A DNA stretch of 64,000 nt from Myxococcales bacterium. Its GTDB lineage: Bacteria; Myxococcota; UBA727; VGSZ01. This document shows positions 42,412 through 51,922 of the stretch, in pieces. The stretch is taken from the NCBI GenBank assembly GCA_023248635.1, contig JAHFED010000027.1, positions 3,319-67,318 on the forward strand. The letters are read 5' to 3'. Within the stretch, counting starts at the first letter, position 1; every line of letters starts with the position of its first letter. A model generated the notes under the pieces. It was given only the letters and a program-made list of their open reading frames with translations, ran no database searches and had not been told where the DNA came from. Made by a program: the position numbers and the translations under genes.

Positions 42412-44349
42412 TCAGCGTCCTGCTTCGAAGGTGAACAACACATCGAGCGCGCGCATCAGCTGCGGCACGGCGTCAGGGCCGATGGAATTGGTCTCTTCGT
42501 AGTGGTCGCCCTCGGCTTGTTCGACGTAGGCGTCGGAGCCGTCGGCCAGCTTGAAGTCGTAAGGCTCAACGAGGTAGCCCATCTCGTCTTGGCACAAGCC
42601 TAACGGCAGCGCGTACACCGAACCGAGCCGCTCGCGCAGATAGGGAGCCTGGGGCACCGAGGTGAGATCGGGCGGGTTGGGATTGCCTTCGCCGATCATC
42701 GGCCGGCCGAAGGATTGGTCGGCAGCGTAGCCGACGAAGGTCTCGGGGAAGAGCTCACCGGGTGCAGTCACGAGGCCAATGTCGCCGAGCTTGACGACGG
42801 CGACCCCAGTTTGCAGGTGGGGAACATTGCCAGGTCCAAGCTGGGCCGCGGCGTCGTAATCAAAGACCGCGCGATCGAACCAGCCTTGATCGAGGCCCAC
42901 ATGAAAGACGGCGTTTTCGACGGGAGCCCGGTAGGTCAGCGCCGAGAAACGCAGCTGTGGCGCGGCCAGAACGCGGGCATTTTCCAGTGCCTGGTAGCCC
43001 AGCTCGGCGACGTTTTGTCCGAAGGCGTCGGTGCGGGCCCAGCTCTTGGTGTCGCTCTCGTAGACGGTGCCATCACGGCCCGTGATCGGAAAACCATTGG
43101 GCCCCAAAATGCCGCCGACGGCCCCCTGCAGATAGAGGGTCACGCCGCTGCGCGCCGCCCGAGCCGGCTTCGTCGACGTCGCTGGCAAACCGGTTTCGAA
43201 GCTCTTGCGCAGGGCGTGCACGTAGTCCGACGAAATGAAGTTGTTGTCGGAGTCGAGGCTCTCGGGATGGTTCCCCCAATTCAGCAAGGTGGCTTTGACC
43301 TCGCCGCTGACGGTGTCTTCGAGGGAAATCACCGTGACGGTGTCGTTGACGATAACGGGATCGCGGCCATCGCGCACCAGCCCTTCGACGCCAGGATTCA
43401 CGGCGCCGACCCGCACCTCCACGACCGAGAGCGCACCCAGCGCTTCGACAACGGCGTCCTTGCAGCCGTTGCGGATGAGCTCCATGTGCGTCTCATCGCG
43501 ACCGGGCCCGGTGGGAATGCCGCCGAAGGGATCGGAGAAGCCCCACTGCCCCATGGTGTCGGGTGCTTCGTGGGTGTGGGTGGCCTGCAACAAAAAAAGA
43601 TCCACCTCGTTTGGTATGGCGGCTTCGATGCGGTCGCGGATGCGCTCCTGCTCGTCGAAGAAGAGGCCGACGGCGTCGACGGTGCACAACGCGATGGTGG
43701 TGTCTCCTTGTCGCAACACCACCGCCCGCGCGCTGAGCGGATCCTTCACGCCCATGGCAGGACGGTTGTTGTCGTAGCCAGCGAGCCACAGCGCCTGGAA
43801 CACGCCGTCGCCTTCGCCTTCGTCTGGACCGGGGTAGGGGCCATCATCGATGGCGCCGTCGCCGTCGTCGTCAAGGCCGTTGAGCTCGAGGCCGCCGGTC
43901 TCAGGGACGTTGTCGGGGCAGAGCCTGTCGACGCCGCAGTCCAGCCAATAGTCGAACAGATCGCCATCGGATTGGCTGTCGTCGGCGTCGGGAGCGCCCG
44001 GATAGTCGGCATCGGTGAAGCAGGCGCCGTCGGTGCCACAGTCGCCGAGCATGTTGTCTTTCAAGGTGCCGCAGCGGTGCTGACCCGCATACAGCGGCGC
44101 CTCGGCAGCGCAGCCGCTGTCGTCGGTGCGGTTCAGATAGGAAAAGCGCGCGATCTCGAAGCGGGTCGGCGTCACATCGCGCTGGGCAGCGCCGGCCTGC
44201 AGCGGCTGATCGTCGAGCAAGGAGCTGCACGTGGGACCGCCCGGGCACGCGATCTCCGGTGCGGCCACGACGTCATCGGCCACGGGGCCCACCGGCTCGC
44301 GACCCTGACAAGACACCAGCAAGAGGAGGAAAACGACGACGACGCGCAT
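42412..44349 (-). CDS. Neutral/alkaline ceramidase-like lipoprotein
   Basis: 645 residues. The signal MRVVVVFLLLLVSC is a lipobox. The mature protein keeps neutral-ceramidase landmarks: QAGAAQRDVTPT near the start, FLLQATHTHEAPDT (Zn His), LLNWGNHPESL (second His) and the central LYLQGAVGGILGPNGF. In ceramidases the last segment is ...GN.SPN, containing the catalytic Ser; here Gly replaces it, so ceramidase activity is doubtful. An Asp/Gly-rich insert (LDDDGDGAIDDG) resembles Ca-binding repeats. AGGAGG precedes ATG 44349. It follows the next-upstream lipoprotein by 38 bp, probably one operon. Confidence 0.7.
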   Translation of the reverse strand: MRVVVVFLLLLVSCQGREPVGPVADDVVAAPEIACPGGPTCSSLLDDQPLQAGAAQRDVTPTRFEIARFSYLNRTDDSGCAAEAPLYAGQHRCGTLKDNMLGDCGTDGACFTDADYPGAPDADDSQSDGDLFDYWLDCGVDRLCPDNVPETGGLELNGLDDDGDGAIDDGPYPGPDEGEGDGVFQALWLAGYDNNRPAMGVKDPLSARAVVLRQGDTTIALCTVDAVGLFFDEQERIRDRIEAAIPNEVDLFLLQATHTHEAPDTMGQWGFSDPFGGIPTGPGRDETHMELIRNGCKDAVVEALGALSVVEVRVGAVNPGVEGLVRDGRDPVIVNDTVTVISLEDTVSGEVKATLLNWGNHPESLDSDNNFISSDYVHALRKSFETGLPATSTKPARAARSGVTLYLQGAVGGILGPNGFPITGRDGTVYESDTKSWARTDAFGQNVAELGYQALENARVLAAPQLRFSALTYRAPVENAVFHVGLDQGWFDRAVFDYDAAAQLGPGNVPHLQTGVAVVKLGDIGLVTAPGELFPETFVGYAADQSFGRPMIGEGNPNPPDLTSVPQAPYLRERLGSVYALPLGLCQDEMGYLVEPYDFKLADGSDAYVEQAEGDHYEETNSIGPDAVPQLMRALDVLFTFEAGR

Positions 44350-44387
44350 GGGAGCGCCTCCTGACAACACAAGGCCGCGCGGCACGA

Positions 44388-45437
44388 CTACTGGATGACG
44401 GGGAAGTCGCCCCGCAGGGTCACGATGGACACCGAGTCGGGGAAGGTCTGCACGGTGCGCTCTCCCAACGAGGTGCAGGTGCAAGCGTCGCCGTCGCAGG
44501 CGCTGCGAAAGCCACCGACGATGCGGTGGGTGCTGACGGCGGCGTCGGTGGGGACGTTGAGGATCGCATACAGACCGTCGCTGGCGCTGGTCTGGCGCGT
44601 AAGGTCGGGCTTGGGATCCGCTTTGCCGTCGAAGTAGGCCAGGGTCATGGTGGCGGCGTCGAAGTCCTCCATCGCAACCACACCGCCGCCGACGATGACG
44701 TCGCTGCAGTCGTGGATCTCACCCGCGATCACCGCGCGCCCCTCGCCGTCGCCGATGGTCTGACCGCCGGTGATCTGGCGACCCGAGAGCGTGGGGATGG
44801 AGGCGTAGGTCGACGCGAAGATCAGCGCAGCCGCGTAGTTGATGGTGCCGGCCTCCGCTTCGTCGTCGAAGAAGACCAGGTCCCACAGGTAGGTGTCGAT
44901 GACGTTGGTGCTGTTCTCCGCCGCGATCTTCATGATCAGCGGCGTGTGGGTCGGAATGGTCCCGTCGAGGCGGTAATAGCCCTCGGAGTCGCAGTCGGCC
45001 GCGAGGCAGGCGGGCGCAGTGGGATTGGCGTCGCAGCCGCCTTCCAGGGTCTCGGCGTCGTCGCTGATGAAGACCGAGCCCGTCGCCAGCGGAGTCCCCG
45101 TCTTGGGGTTGTCGGCGGCGTCGAAGACCGAGACGGTGATGCCGCGCTGGGCCTGGTTGCCGACGCCGAAGATGTCGAGGCAGCCCTCGAGGTTCACTGC
45201 AGTGCTGGCCGTGACGATGCGGGGCGTGCCGATGCAGGACACATCGGGCAGACCTGCCGCAGTGACCGCCGCCGACGCAGCGGTGTCGATGCCGACGTCG
45301 AAGCCGCCGAGCTCGCAGCTCGCGCCCGCCAGGGTTTCGCCTTCCCCCTCGCCTCCGCCGGCACCCGCGCCGCGACCCGGCGAACACGCGCCCAACACGC
45401 CAAGCACGAGCAACGACGACACCACCAGCGCACGCAT
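44388..45437 (-). CDS. Lipoprotein with Gly-Glu tract, unknown function (about 349 aa)
   Basis: MRALVVSSLLVLGVLGACSP is a lipoprotein signal, followed by GRGAGAGGGEGEGE. The mature domain has eight or more Cys residues (CELGGFDVG, CIGTPRIV, GCLDIFGVG, ADCDSEGYYRLDG, CDGDACTCTS) suggesting disulfides. SVFDAADNPKTGTPLATG and TGGQTIGDGEGRAVIAGEIH suggest beta-sandwich (CnaB-like) modules. ATG 45437 is preferred to a GTG nine bases upstream. No family recognised. Confidence 0.65.
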   Translation of the reverse strand: MRALVVSSLLVLGVLGACSPGRGAGAGGGEGEGETLAGASCELGGFDVGIDTAASAAVTAAGLPDVSCIGTPRIVTASTAVNLEGCLDIFGVGNQAQRGITVSVFDAADNPKTGTPLATGSVFISDDAETLEGGCDANPTAPACLAADCDSEGYYRLDGTIPTHTPLIMKIAAENSTNVIDTYLWDLVFFDDEAEAGTINYAAALIFASTYASIPTLSGRQITGGQTIGDGEGRAVIAGEIHDCSDVIVGGGVVAMEDFDAATMTLAYFDGKADPKPDLTRQTSASDGLYAILNVPTDAAVSTHRIVGGFRSACDGDACTCTSLGERTVQTFPDSVSIVTLRGDFPVIQ

Positions 45438-45643
45438 CGCAAACACCCCCGACGCCGTGGGTAGGGGTGGGGTTTGGAGGGGTCAATGCACTCCCGGGCG
45501 AAGTTCCCTCCCCCCAAAAACACCGGTAGCGCGTCGCGTCGTCGATCTCGCGTTGAGGTGTCCCGGCACTGCGGGTACAAAGCCCCCCGACTGCGCTCCG
45601 GCGCCTGCGACTTTTCTTGCTCATGCTCTCACCAGGAGACTCC

Positions 45644-47965
45644 ATGTTTTTCTCTCGCCTGAAAGGCGCCCTCCCCCTCGGGGCGGCCCTCGTGTTGTCG
45701 CTCTTGAGCGCCTGCCCGGCTCCTCCCGTCGTCGCCGAAGGCGAAGGCGAGCCCGAAGGCTGCGCCACCGATCGCGACTGCGCAGGCGGATCCATCTGCG
45801 ACAAGACCGACGACGGCGACGACATCGCCGCGGTCGACGATGCCGCTGGCGTCTGCGTCAAGGTCATCTGCACCGCCGACACCGACTGCTCGAACCCCAC
45901 CGACGAGAAATGCGATCTGCGCCGCGGCATCTGCGTCCCACGCAACCTCTGCGATCCAGGCGATCCCGCGGCCTGCCCCAACGCCGGCGACAAGTGCATC
46001 TACGAAGGCGGGCTCCCCGTCTGCAAGGCTCCCCCTGACGCTGACGCATGCAGCCTCTTCCCGAACCCCGCCTACGTCAGCGCCGGAGAGACCATCCAGA
46101 TCGAGGGCATCGGCCAGAGCGCCGCTTCCAATCTCATCCCCCAGACGACCTTCGCGTGGACCACGAGCGCCGGTACCATTGACGCTGTCACGGGCGTGCT
46201 CACCGCGCCGGCCAGCGGCGAAGTGACGGTCACTGGCACCACGGCCAACGGCGGAGCGACCTGCACCAGCACCGTCAACGTCTATCCGGCTCTCGGCGCC
46301 CTCGACCTGCGTGTCGTCGTCATCGACCAGGTGAGCCGCCAGCCCCTCGGCGACGTGAAGGTCGCCGCCCGCATCGCCGGCGTGACCCAGAACCAGACCA
46401 CGGATGACGACGGATCTGCCGTCTTCGTCGGAGGCGCCGCCGCCACCGCCGTCTCGGTGTTCCCCGACAACAACCAGTGGCACACGGTGCTCGAGCCGCC
46501 CGACGACGTCATCATCTACACGGCGCCCACGCTCACCGGTGCGGCCGACGTCGACGGCATCAAGGGCACGTTCGACTTCTCCAAGGTGCACACCAAGGGC
46601 GACATTCGGCTCGGCCTCGCTGGCACCGCGATCAACCCCAACATCACCGACCTCAACTTCGCCACCATCATTGGTCAGTCGGTTCCGACCATCATCAACA
46701 TCGAAGGCTTGGCGGAGAACCAAGAGGTCCCACTTCCCGAGGGTCTGGTCATCGGTCTGGGCGACGCCAACTTCAAGGGCACTTATTCCTCGATCAACGA
46801 CAGGCCCGGCGCCAGCGTCGGCTGGGCGCTCGCAGGTCAAGTGCAGCTCTCGCAGATCGGCGGCATCATCGGCCAAGTCGCCGGCGACACCGAGAACATC
46901 AACGCCGGCGCCATTCTCGCGGCCGTGCTGCCCTTCTTTGCCAAGTTCGATCACGCGCTCGCCACCGGACTGGACTTCGACCCCGCCCCGCGCGCGGAAT
47001 GCGCTACGCCCGGCGATCTCAGCTGCGACGCGAACTTCGACACCGTCACGCTGGAGCCCGACACCCTGCTCGCTCTCTCCGCCGAATTCGATGCTCCCCC
47101 ACTGCCCTGCGCGCCGGGCGGCTTCTCAGACCGTGGCACCTGCGACATCGCGCTCAAGCAGATCACGACGGGCGACGACAAGGTGGTCTCGGCCGGTGCC
47201 TGCGCTGGTGAAGCTGACTGCAAGGACATCAGCTCCTTCACCTCTGGCGCCGTCGTCATCTCTGGCGTCGTCGTTCCCGGCATCGGCCTCGTGCCCCTGG
47301 GCCTCTCCGCTGGCCTCGATGATTCGAGCGAAGCGGGCGACACCTTCGACGGCATCGTCGAGCAGGCCGGCGAAGGCGCTCCCGACCCGGGCAAGCTGTT
47401 GCTCGACTACGCCCCGCCCCACGATGGCATCGAGGGCAACATCTACATGACCGTGGGCATCGCGTTGGACATCAATTCCATCACCGACACCACCGACATC
47501 GGCGTCAGCATCATCGCCCAGGCTGCGCGGCAGCTCGATGCGTCCGGCAACAACTTCGCCGGCAACGTATTTCTCGAGAGCCAGGGCGGCACGTTCACCG
47601 CCGGTGAGACGGGTGGCTTCACGCTGACCAAGAAGGGCTCCGCCGTCGCCGCCAACGATCCGGACTTCTACCGCGTCAACCTTGACGACGACGGCGACGC
47701 GGAGTGGAACGTGTGGTTCCCCTCCGACGTGACCAGCTTCGAGATCGAGGACCTGCCCGTCGCCAATGGCGTCGACATCGAGCCCCGCACCGCGCACGCC
47801 GACATCCAGGCCTTCGGTTTGGGCAACGGCTACGACGGCGTGGTGCCCGATGACTTCGACGGCCTCTTCGGCTTCGACGGCAAGGACATCGACAACCTGC
47901 AGTATTATCTCGGCGCGATGTCGAGCCAGTCGTGCCGCGCAGGCAGCGTCTGCGACGCGAACTGA
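45644..47965 (+). CDS. Large Cys-rich/beta-rich lipoprotein, unknown function (773 aa)
   Basis: Signal MFFSRLKGALPLGAALVLSL ends LLSAC, then an acidic spacer EGEGEPEG. The next 100 residues have paired-Cys motifs (CATDRDCAGGSICD, CTADTDCSNPTDEKCDLRRG, CDPGDPAACPNAGDKC) as in myxobacterial Dickkopf-like/EB-module proteins. An Ig-like segment (NPAYVSAGETIQIEG) and a CnaB-like domain (RQPLGDVKVAARIAG) follow. The C-terminal half is a long beta-rich region of unknown fold. AGGAG lies 6 nt before ATG 45644. The gene is divergent from the neighbouring lipoproteins across about 200 bp. Confidence 0.7.
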   Translation: MFFSRLKGALPLGAALVLSLLSACPAPPVVAEGEGEPEGCATDRDCAGGSICDKTDDGDDIAAVDDAAGVCVKVICTADTDCSNPTDEKCDLRRGICVPRNLCDPGDPAACPNAGDKCIYEGGLPVCKAPPDADACSLFPNPAYVSAGETIQIEGIGQSAASNLIPQTTFAWTTSAGTIDAVTGVLTAPASGEVTVTGTTANGGATCTSTVNVYPALGALDLRVVVIDQVSRQPLGDVKVAARIAGVTQNQTTDDDGSAVFVGGAAATAVSVFPDNNQWHTVLEPPDDVIIYTAPTLTGAADVDGIKGTFDFSKVHTKGDIRLGLAGTAINPNITDLNFATIIGQSVPTIINIEGLAENQEVPLPEGLVIGLGDANFKGTYSSINDRPGASVGWALAGQVQLSQIGGIIGQVAGDTENINAGAILAAVLPFFAKFDHALATGLDFDPAPRAECATPGDLSCDANFDTVTLEPDTLLALSAEFDAPPLPCAPGGFSDRGTCDIALKQITTGDDKVVSAGACAGEADCKDISSFTSGAVVISGVVVPGIGLVPLGLSAGLDDSSEAGDTFDGIVEQAGEGAPDPGKLLLDYAPPHDGIEGNIYMTVGIALDINSITDTTDIGVSIIAQAARQLDASGNNFAGNVFLESQGGTFTAGETGGFTLTKKGSAVAANDPDFYRVNLDDDGDAEWNVWFPSDVTSFEIEDLPVANGVDIEPRTAHADIQAFGLGNGYDGVVPDDFDGLFGFDGKDIDNLQYYLGAMSSQSCRAGSVCDAN

Positions 47966-48004
47966 GCGTCCCGGCCGGAGAGAATCTCTTCGCCAATTTG
48001 GGAA

Positions 48005-48033
48005 GAAAGAGAGCGCTTCAAGCGCTCTCTTTC
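48005..48033 (+). terminator. Rho-independent terminator
   Basis: GAAAGAGAGCGC TTCA AGCGCTCTCTTTC followed by TTTTC. It lies 40 bp after the lipoprotein stop and before the Bat operon. Confidence 0.8.
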
Positions 48034-48102
48034 TTTTCGGGTCTGCGCGAGGCAAGGCGGTGGTGTCGAGGTCAACGCGCCCGGCCGAGGGCAGAGGATT
48101 TC

Positions 48103-49143
48103 GTGTTGCGCTTCGCGTCTCCCTGGTTGCTCACGCTCTTGGTCTTCGTGCCCGTGTTGAGCGCGCTGGCGGTGTTCGATGCCAGACGTCGCGCCCTGCG
48201 CCTTGCGAAGTTGGTGGACCTCGGCCTGCTACCGACCGTCGTCGTCGGCGCTTCTTCGGCGCGACGCACGCTGCGGTCTGCCATCGCGGTGCTCGCGGTG
48301 CTGCTGCTGGGACTCGCCGTGGCCACCCCGCTGACCGAAGGAGAGCCGCGCCTGCTGCCGCGACAGGGGCTCGATGTGCTCTTCGTCGTCGACGTCTCAC
48401 GCTCCATGCGCGCCCGCGACGTGCGACCCGATCGCCTCGAGCGCGCCAAGGCCGAGATCGGCGACGCCCTGAACCGCCTCGTGGACCACCGGGTCGGCAT
48501 CGTCGCCTTCGCCGGCACCGCGTTCCTGCAGTGCCCCCTCACCACCGACGTCGAAGCGGTGCGGCTCTTTCTGCGCGCGCTCACGCCCGAGGCCCTTCCC
48601 CAGGGCGGCAGCGATCTCGGCGCGGGACTCGAGGTCGCTCGCAACGCATTGCAGGTCGAAGACGAGCAGTCCGGCGGCCACCAGAAAGTCGGCCGCGTCG
48701 TCGTCGTAGTCAGCGACGGCGAAGACCATGAGATGTTGGAGGGCGCCAACCTCGAGGAGCTCGGCGGGCAACTGCAAAAGCTCGGCGCCACCGTCGTCGT
48801 CATCGGCGTCGGCTCCACCTTGGGGGAGCCCATCCCCGTCGTCGACGCGCAGGGCGACATCACTGGCTATCTCAAAGATCGCGGTGGCCAGACCGTGGTC
48901 ACGCGCATGAGCCCCGAGATCCTGCAGGCGGTGGCCCAGGCCGTCGGTGGCGTCTTCGTCGACGGCACTCCCCTCCCCGATTTCGGGCTGGCTGAGGTCT
49001 TTGCCAAGATCAACGGTCTCGAAAAGCGCGAGCTCGAAGCAAGGACGCAGAAGGACGACGTCGATCGCTCCTGGCCCTTCGCTGCGGCAGCGCTCGCGCT
49101 CATGCTGCTCTGGTTGGCCGTACCCGAAAGGAGAGGGTCATGA
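48103..49143 (+). CDS. vWA-domain membrane protein of the Bat operon (BatA/BatB-like)
   Basis: 346 residues. Two N-terminal membrane segments (SPWLLTLLVFVPVLSALAVF and AIAVLAVLLLGLAVATPLTE) flank the short Arg-rich loop. The vWA domain carries the MIDAS motif VVDVSRSMRARDV, then GIVAFAGTAFLQCPLTTD and VVVVSDGEDHEM. A final membrane segment lies near 325-340. The gene begins a cluster with TPR, BatD and BatE genes. MoxR ATPase and DUF58 genes, usual upstream partners, are not in the window. The start is a GTG at 48103 with AGAGGA upstream. Confidence 0.85.
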   Translation: MLRFASPWLLTLLVFVPVLSALAVFDARRRALRLAKLVDLGLLPTVVVGASSARRTLRSAIAVLAVLLLGLAVATPLTEGEPRLLPRQGLDVLFVVDVSRSMRARDVRPDRLERAKAEIGDALNRLVDHRVGIVAFAGTAFLQCPLTTDVEAVRLFLRALTPEALPQGGSDLGAGLEVARNALQVEDEQSGGHQKVGRVVVVVSDGEDHEMLEGANLEELGGQLQKLGATVVVIGVGSTLGEPIPVVDAQGDITGYLKDRGGQTVVTRMSPEILQAVAQAVGGVFVDGTPLPDFGLAEVFAKINGLEKRELEARTQKDDVDRSWPFAAAALALMLLWLAVPERRGS

Positions 49144-50072
49144 TCGGGCTTCTTTGGGTGGCGCTGGTCGCCGCCGCCGTCGACGAGGGTGGCGACCTGC
49201 CCCTCTTCACGCGTGACGAACCGCACCTGCAAGACGCTGTTGACGCTGTCAAAGGTGGAGACACCGACCTTGCCCTTGCCCACGCGCGTGCCGCTGTCGC
49301 CGAGGACGACGACCAAAGGGCCATCGTCGAGTACGACGTCGGCCAAGTGCTCGTGGCGCGTGCTCGAGCCGAAGCCGCGGCTGCAACCACCACGACGCCG
49401 AACCCTTCGTCGCCGCCCGACGCCAGGGGCGCTGCTGCCCCACCCCAGCTCGATGACGCTCGCACGGGATTCGAACGCGCCGCCGGTCTGGCTCACAAGC
49501 CGCGCCTCATCGCCGAAGCGCAGCTGGCCGCCGGCAACGCCGCCCTCGAGATGGGCAAACTCGACGACGCCATCAGCAGTTTTCGCCGAGCGCTCATCGC
49601 CGATCGCACCAACGGGCGCGCCCGTCGCAACCTCCAGCGGGCGCTCGAGCTGAAACGGCAACAGCCCCCGCCCAAGGACGACGAAAAAGACGGCGACCAG
49701 AAAGACAGCGACAAGAAAGACGGCGAGAAAAAAGACGGCGAGAAAAAAGACGGCGACAAGAAAGACGGCGACAAGAAAGACGGCGCCCAGAAAGATGGCG
49801 CCCAGAAAGACGACGACAAGAAAGACCACGACAAGAAAGACGGCGACAAGAAAGACGGCGACCAGCAGAAGCAGCCGGAGGGCGACCAGAAGACGTCGTC
49901 CGATCAGGGGGACCAGGACAAGGGTGGGCCCGCGCCAGCGAAGAAGAAGCCGACGTCGAAGGAGGAGGCGAAGCGCGTGCTGCAGGGGATCCGATCGCGC
50001 GAGCGGCCGTTGACCCCGCTCGAGATGCGCGGTGTCGAGCGCCAGCGGGCCAAAGAGGGCAAGGATTGGTGA
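49140..50072 (+). CDS. TPR protein with Lys-Asp-Gly repeats (BatC-like)
   Basis: 310 residues. The N-terminus looks like a signal or anchor (MIGLLWVALVAAAV). TPR-like helices cover about 25-180 (DLALAHARAAVAEDDDQRAI, AQLAAGNAALEMGKLDDAIS). A highly charged stretch of KKDGD/KKDGE repeats, encoded by 15-bp DNA repeats at 49684-49866, is followed by a conserved end, RVLQGIRSRERPLTPLEMRG, like that of BatC proteins. It is coupled by ATGA to the vWA gene. Confidence 0.75.
   Translation: MIGLLWVALVAAAVDEGGDLPLFTRDEPHLQDAVDAVKGGDTDLALAHARAAVAEDDDQRAIVEYDVGQVLVARARAEAAAATTTTPNPSSPPDARGAAAPPQLDDARTGFERAAGLAHKPRLIAEAQLAAGNAALEMGKLDDAISSFRRALIADRTNGRARRNLQRALELKRQQPPPKDDEKDGDQKDSDKKDGEKKDGEKKDGDKKDGDKKDGAQKDGAQKDDDKKDHDKKDGDKKDGDQQKQPEGDQKTSSDQGDQDKGGPAPAKKKPTSKEEAKRVLQGIRSRERPLTPLEMRGVERQRAKEGKDW
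49684..49866 (+). repeat. About twelve 15-bp repeats encoding Lys-Lys-Asp-Gly-Asp
   Basis: The units are variants of GACGGCGACAAGAAA, with G/A/C changes giving KKDGE, AQKDG and KKDHD. They are in frame in the TPR gene and likely to vary in number between strains. Confidence 0.85.
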
Positions 50073-51922
50073 TGGCCTGCGGCATCCGGTCTCCGTTTTC
50101 TGTTGCGCACCCATTCGGCGCAGCGCGCATGGTCGTCGTCGTCGGCCTGCTCTCCTTGGCGGCCATGGCCGGTCCGGCGCGGGGCGAGGGTGCGGGCCTC
50201 GGCTTGCGCATGCAGCTCAGCGGTGACGTGCAGAAAAACGGCGTCAGGCAGGGTGAGACTTTTCAGCTCGATGTGATCCTGACGGTGCGCGGCCAGGATT
50301 CCGTCGACGAGCTCGACATGCCCGACGTCACCGACTTCAGCCTGGTGAGCGAGCAGGAGTCCAGCAACGCCAGCTTCTTCGTCAAGAACGGGCGCCGCTC
50401 CGTCGTCGTCGAGCACCGGCGCACTCTGCTCCTGCGTGCCGAGGAGGCTGGCGAGATGGAGATCGGCGAAGCAACGGCAGCGCTCGGTGACAACAACGCG
50501 CGGGCCGCTCCCATCCGCGTGCGGGTCACCGCCGATCCCCGCAAAGGCAAGAGCGACGGCGATGACGACGAAAGCGGCGATCCGGCCGGCGCCGAGACGG
50601 TTCCCGACCGCGGCAACGCCGATGCCCGGGTACCAGGAGCGCGCTTCGGCAACGCTTTGCCGGCGGTGTTCCTCGAGGTCGTGCCCGACAAGGAGAGCGC
50701 GGTGGTCGGCGAACAGGTCACTGTCGTCGTCGAAGTGTGGAGCCAGGGCCCCCTCGGGAGTTACCCCCGCGTCGCCGGGCTGAAGCCGCCTGGCTTTCTT
50801 TGCCTGACTCTCGACGACGGCGCGCGCTTGCAGGCCAGTCAACGACAGCTGCAGGGACGCTCTTGGTACGTCTATCCCGTGACGCGCGATGCGCTCTTTG
50901 CGCTCACCCCCGGCAAGAAGGCGCTGCCCGCGCTCGAGATCCAGGTATCGCCCGCGGGCTCATTCTTTTCGCGCGGTCAAGACGTGCGCGTGCGTTCGGC
51001 GTCCGTTTCCGTCGACGTCAAAGCCCTGCCCGAGGGGGCACCGGCGGGCTTCGTCGATGGTTCCGTCGGTCAATTTCAATTGAGCGTGAGCGCCCGACCG
51101 CGACAGGTGAAGGTTGGCGAGCCCTTCACCCTCGTCGTCGAGGCCACGGGCTTCGGCAACGTCGACCATCTGACCCTGCCCAGCTGGGGAGGCGATGAGC
51201 GCGTGCGCCTCTTTGCCCCAGCCCAGCGACGCGAACGCCACGATCGCGATGGGGTCGTCGCCGGCCGCGTGGTGCAAGAGACCCTGGTGCAGCCCCAGGA
51301 CGTCGGCGACGTCGTCATCCCCGCGCTCACGCTGGTGACCTTCTCCCCCGCCGATGGACGCTACCTGACGTCGTCGTCGCTGCCTGTGACGGTGCGGGTG
51401 CAGGCAGGTTCGGGCGCTGCCGCAGCCAAGACCAAGACGCGCGCGCTCTTGAGCGCCGGACCGCGCTCGCTCGTGCTCGACGCCCCCCTGAGCGACGATG
51501 TCGTCAATGACCGGCTCGTGTTCGGCGGCGCGGGCATCGGGGCGCTACTGTCTTTGTGCGGGGCCGTGCTCGGCCTGCGACGTCGTCGGGGACACACGGC
51601 CCTTGCCCGTCGGCGTCAAGCCCGTGCGTTGCGCGCCCGTGATCTCCAGGCGTCGCGCGATCTCGCCGCCAGCGCGCGCTTGTTGCTCGACGCTGCCAGC
51701 GATCGCGCCGGCGACGACGTCCGATCCCTTCCCCTGGCGAACCTGCCCGCGCGCCTTGAATCACGCGGCGTCCCCGCAGGCCTCGCCCAGCGCACCGCCG
51801 ACGCGCTCTTGGGTGCCGAGTCCGCCCGCTATGGACCCGGTGGGCAGCAGCAGCAAGCCCGTGACGACATCGTCGCCGCCGCCATGGCCCTCGATCTCCT
51901 CAACGCGCAGGAGGGTTTGTGA
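50072..51922 (+). CDS. BatD-like membrane protein
   Basis: 616 residues. An N-terminal signal/anchor (MVVVVGLLSLAAMAGPARGE) is followed by repeated beta-sandwich segments with the BatD pattern: GETFQLDVILTVRGQ, VGEQVTVVVEVWSQGPLGSY and VGEPFTLVVEATGFGNVDHL. A membrane segment near residue 480 (GAGIGALLSLCGAVLGLRRR) leads to a helical cytoplasmic tail. BatD acts with BatA/B and BatE in the periplasm in a stress-tolerance role that is not well defined. ATG 50072 overlaps the preceding stop as TGATG. Confidence 0.82.
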   Translation: MACGIRSPFSVAHPFGAARMVVVVGLLSLAAMAGPARGEGAGLGLRMQLSGDVQKNGVRQGETFQLDVILTVRGQDSVDELDMPDVTDFSLVSEQESSNASFFVKNGRRSVVVEHRRTLLLRAEEAGEMEIGEATAALGDNNARAAPIRVRVTADPRKGKSDGDDDESGDPAGAETVPDRGNADARVPGARFGNALPAVFLEVVPDKESAVVGEQVTVVVEVWSQGPLGSYPRVAGLKPPGFLCLTLDDGARLQASQRQLQGRSWYVYPVTRDALFALTPGKKALPALEIQVSPAGSFFSRGQDVRVRSASVSVDVKALPEGAPAGFVDGSVGQFQLSVSARPRQVKVGEPFTLVVEATGFGNVDHLTLPSWGGDERVRLFAPAQRRERHDRDGVVAGRVVQETLVQPQDVGDVVIPALTLVTFSPADGRYLTSSSLPVTVRVQAGSGAAAAKTKTRALLSAGPRSLVLDAPLSDDVVNDRLVFGGAGIGALLSLCGAVLGLRRRRGHTALARRRQARALRARDLQASRDLAASARLLLDAASDRAGDDVRSLPLANLPARLESRGVPAGLAQRTADALLGAESARYGPGGQQQQARDDIVAAAMALDLLNAQEGL

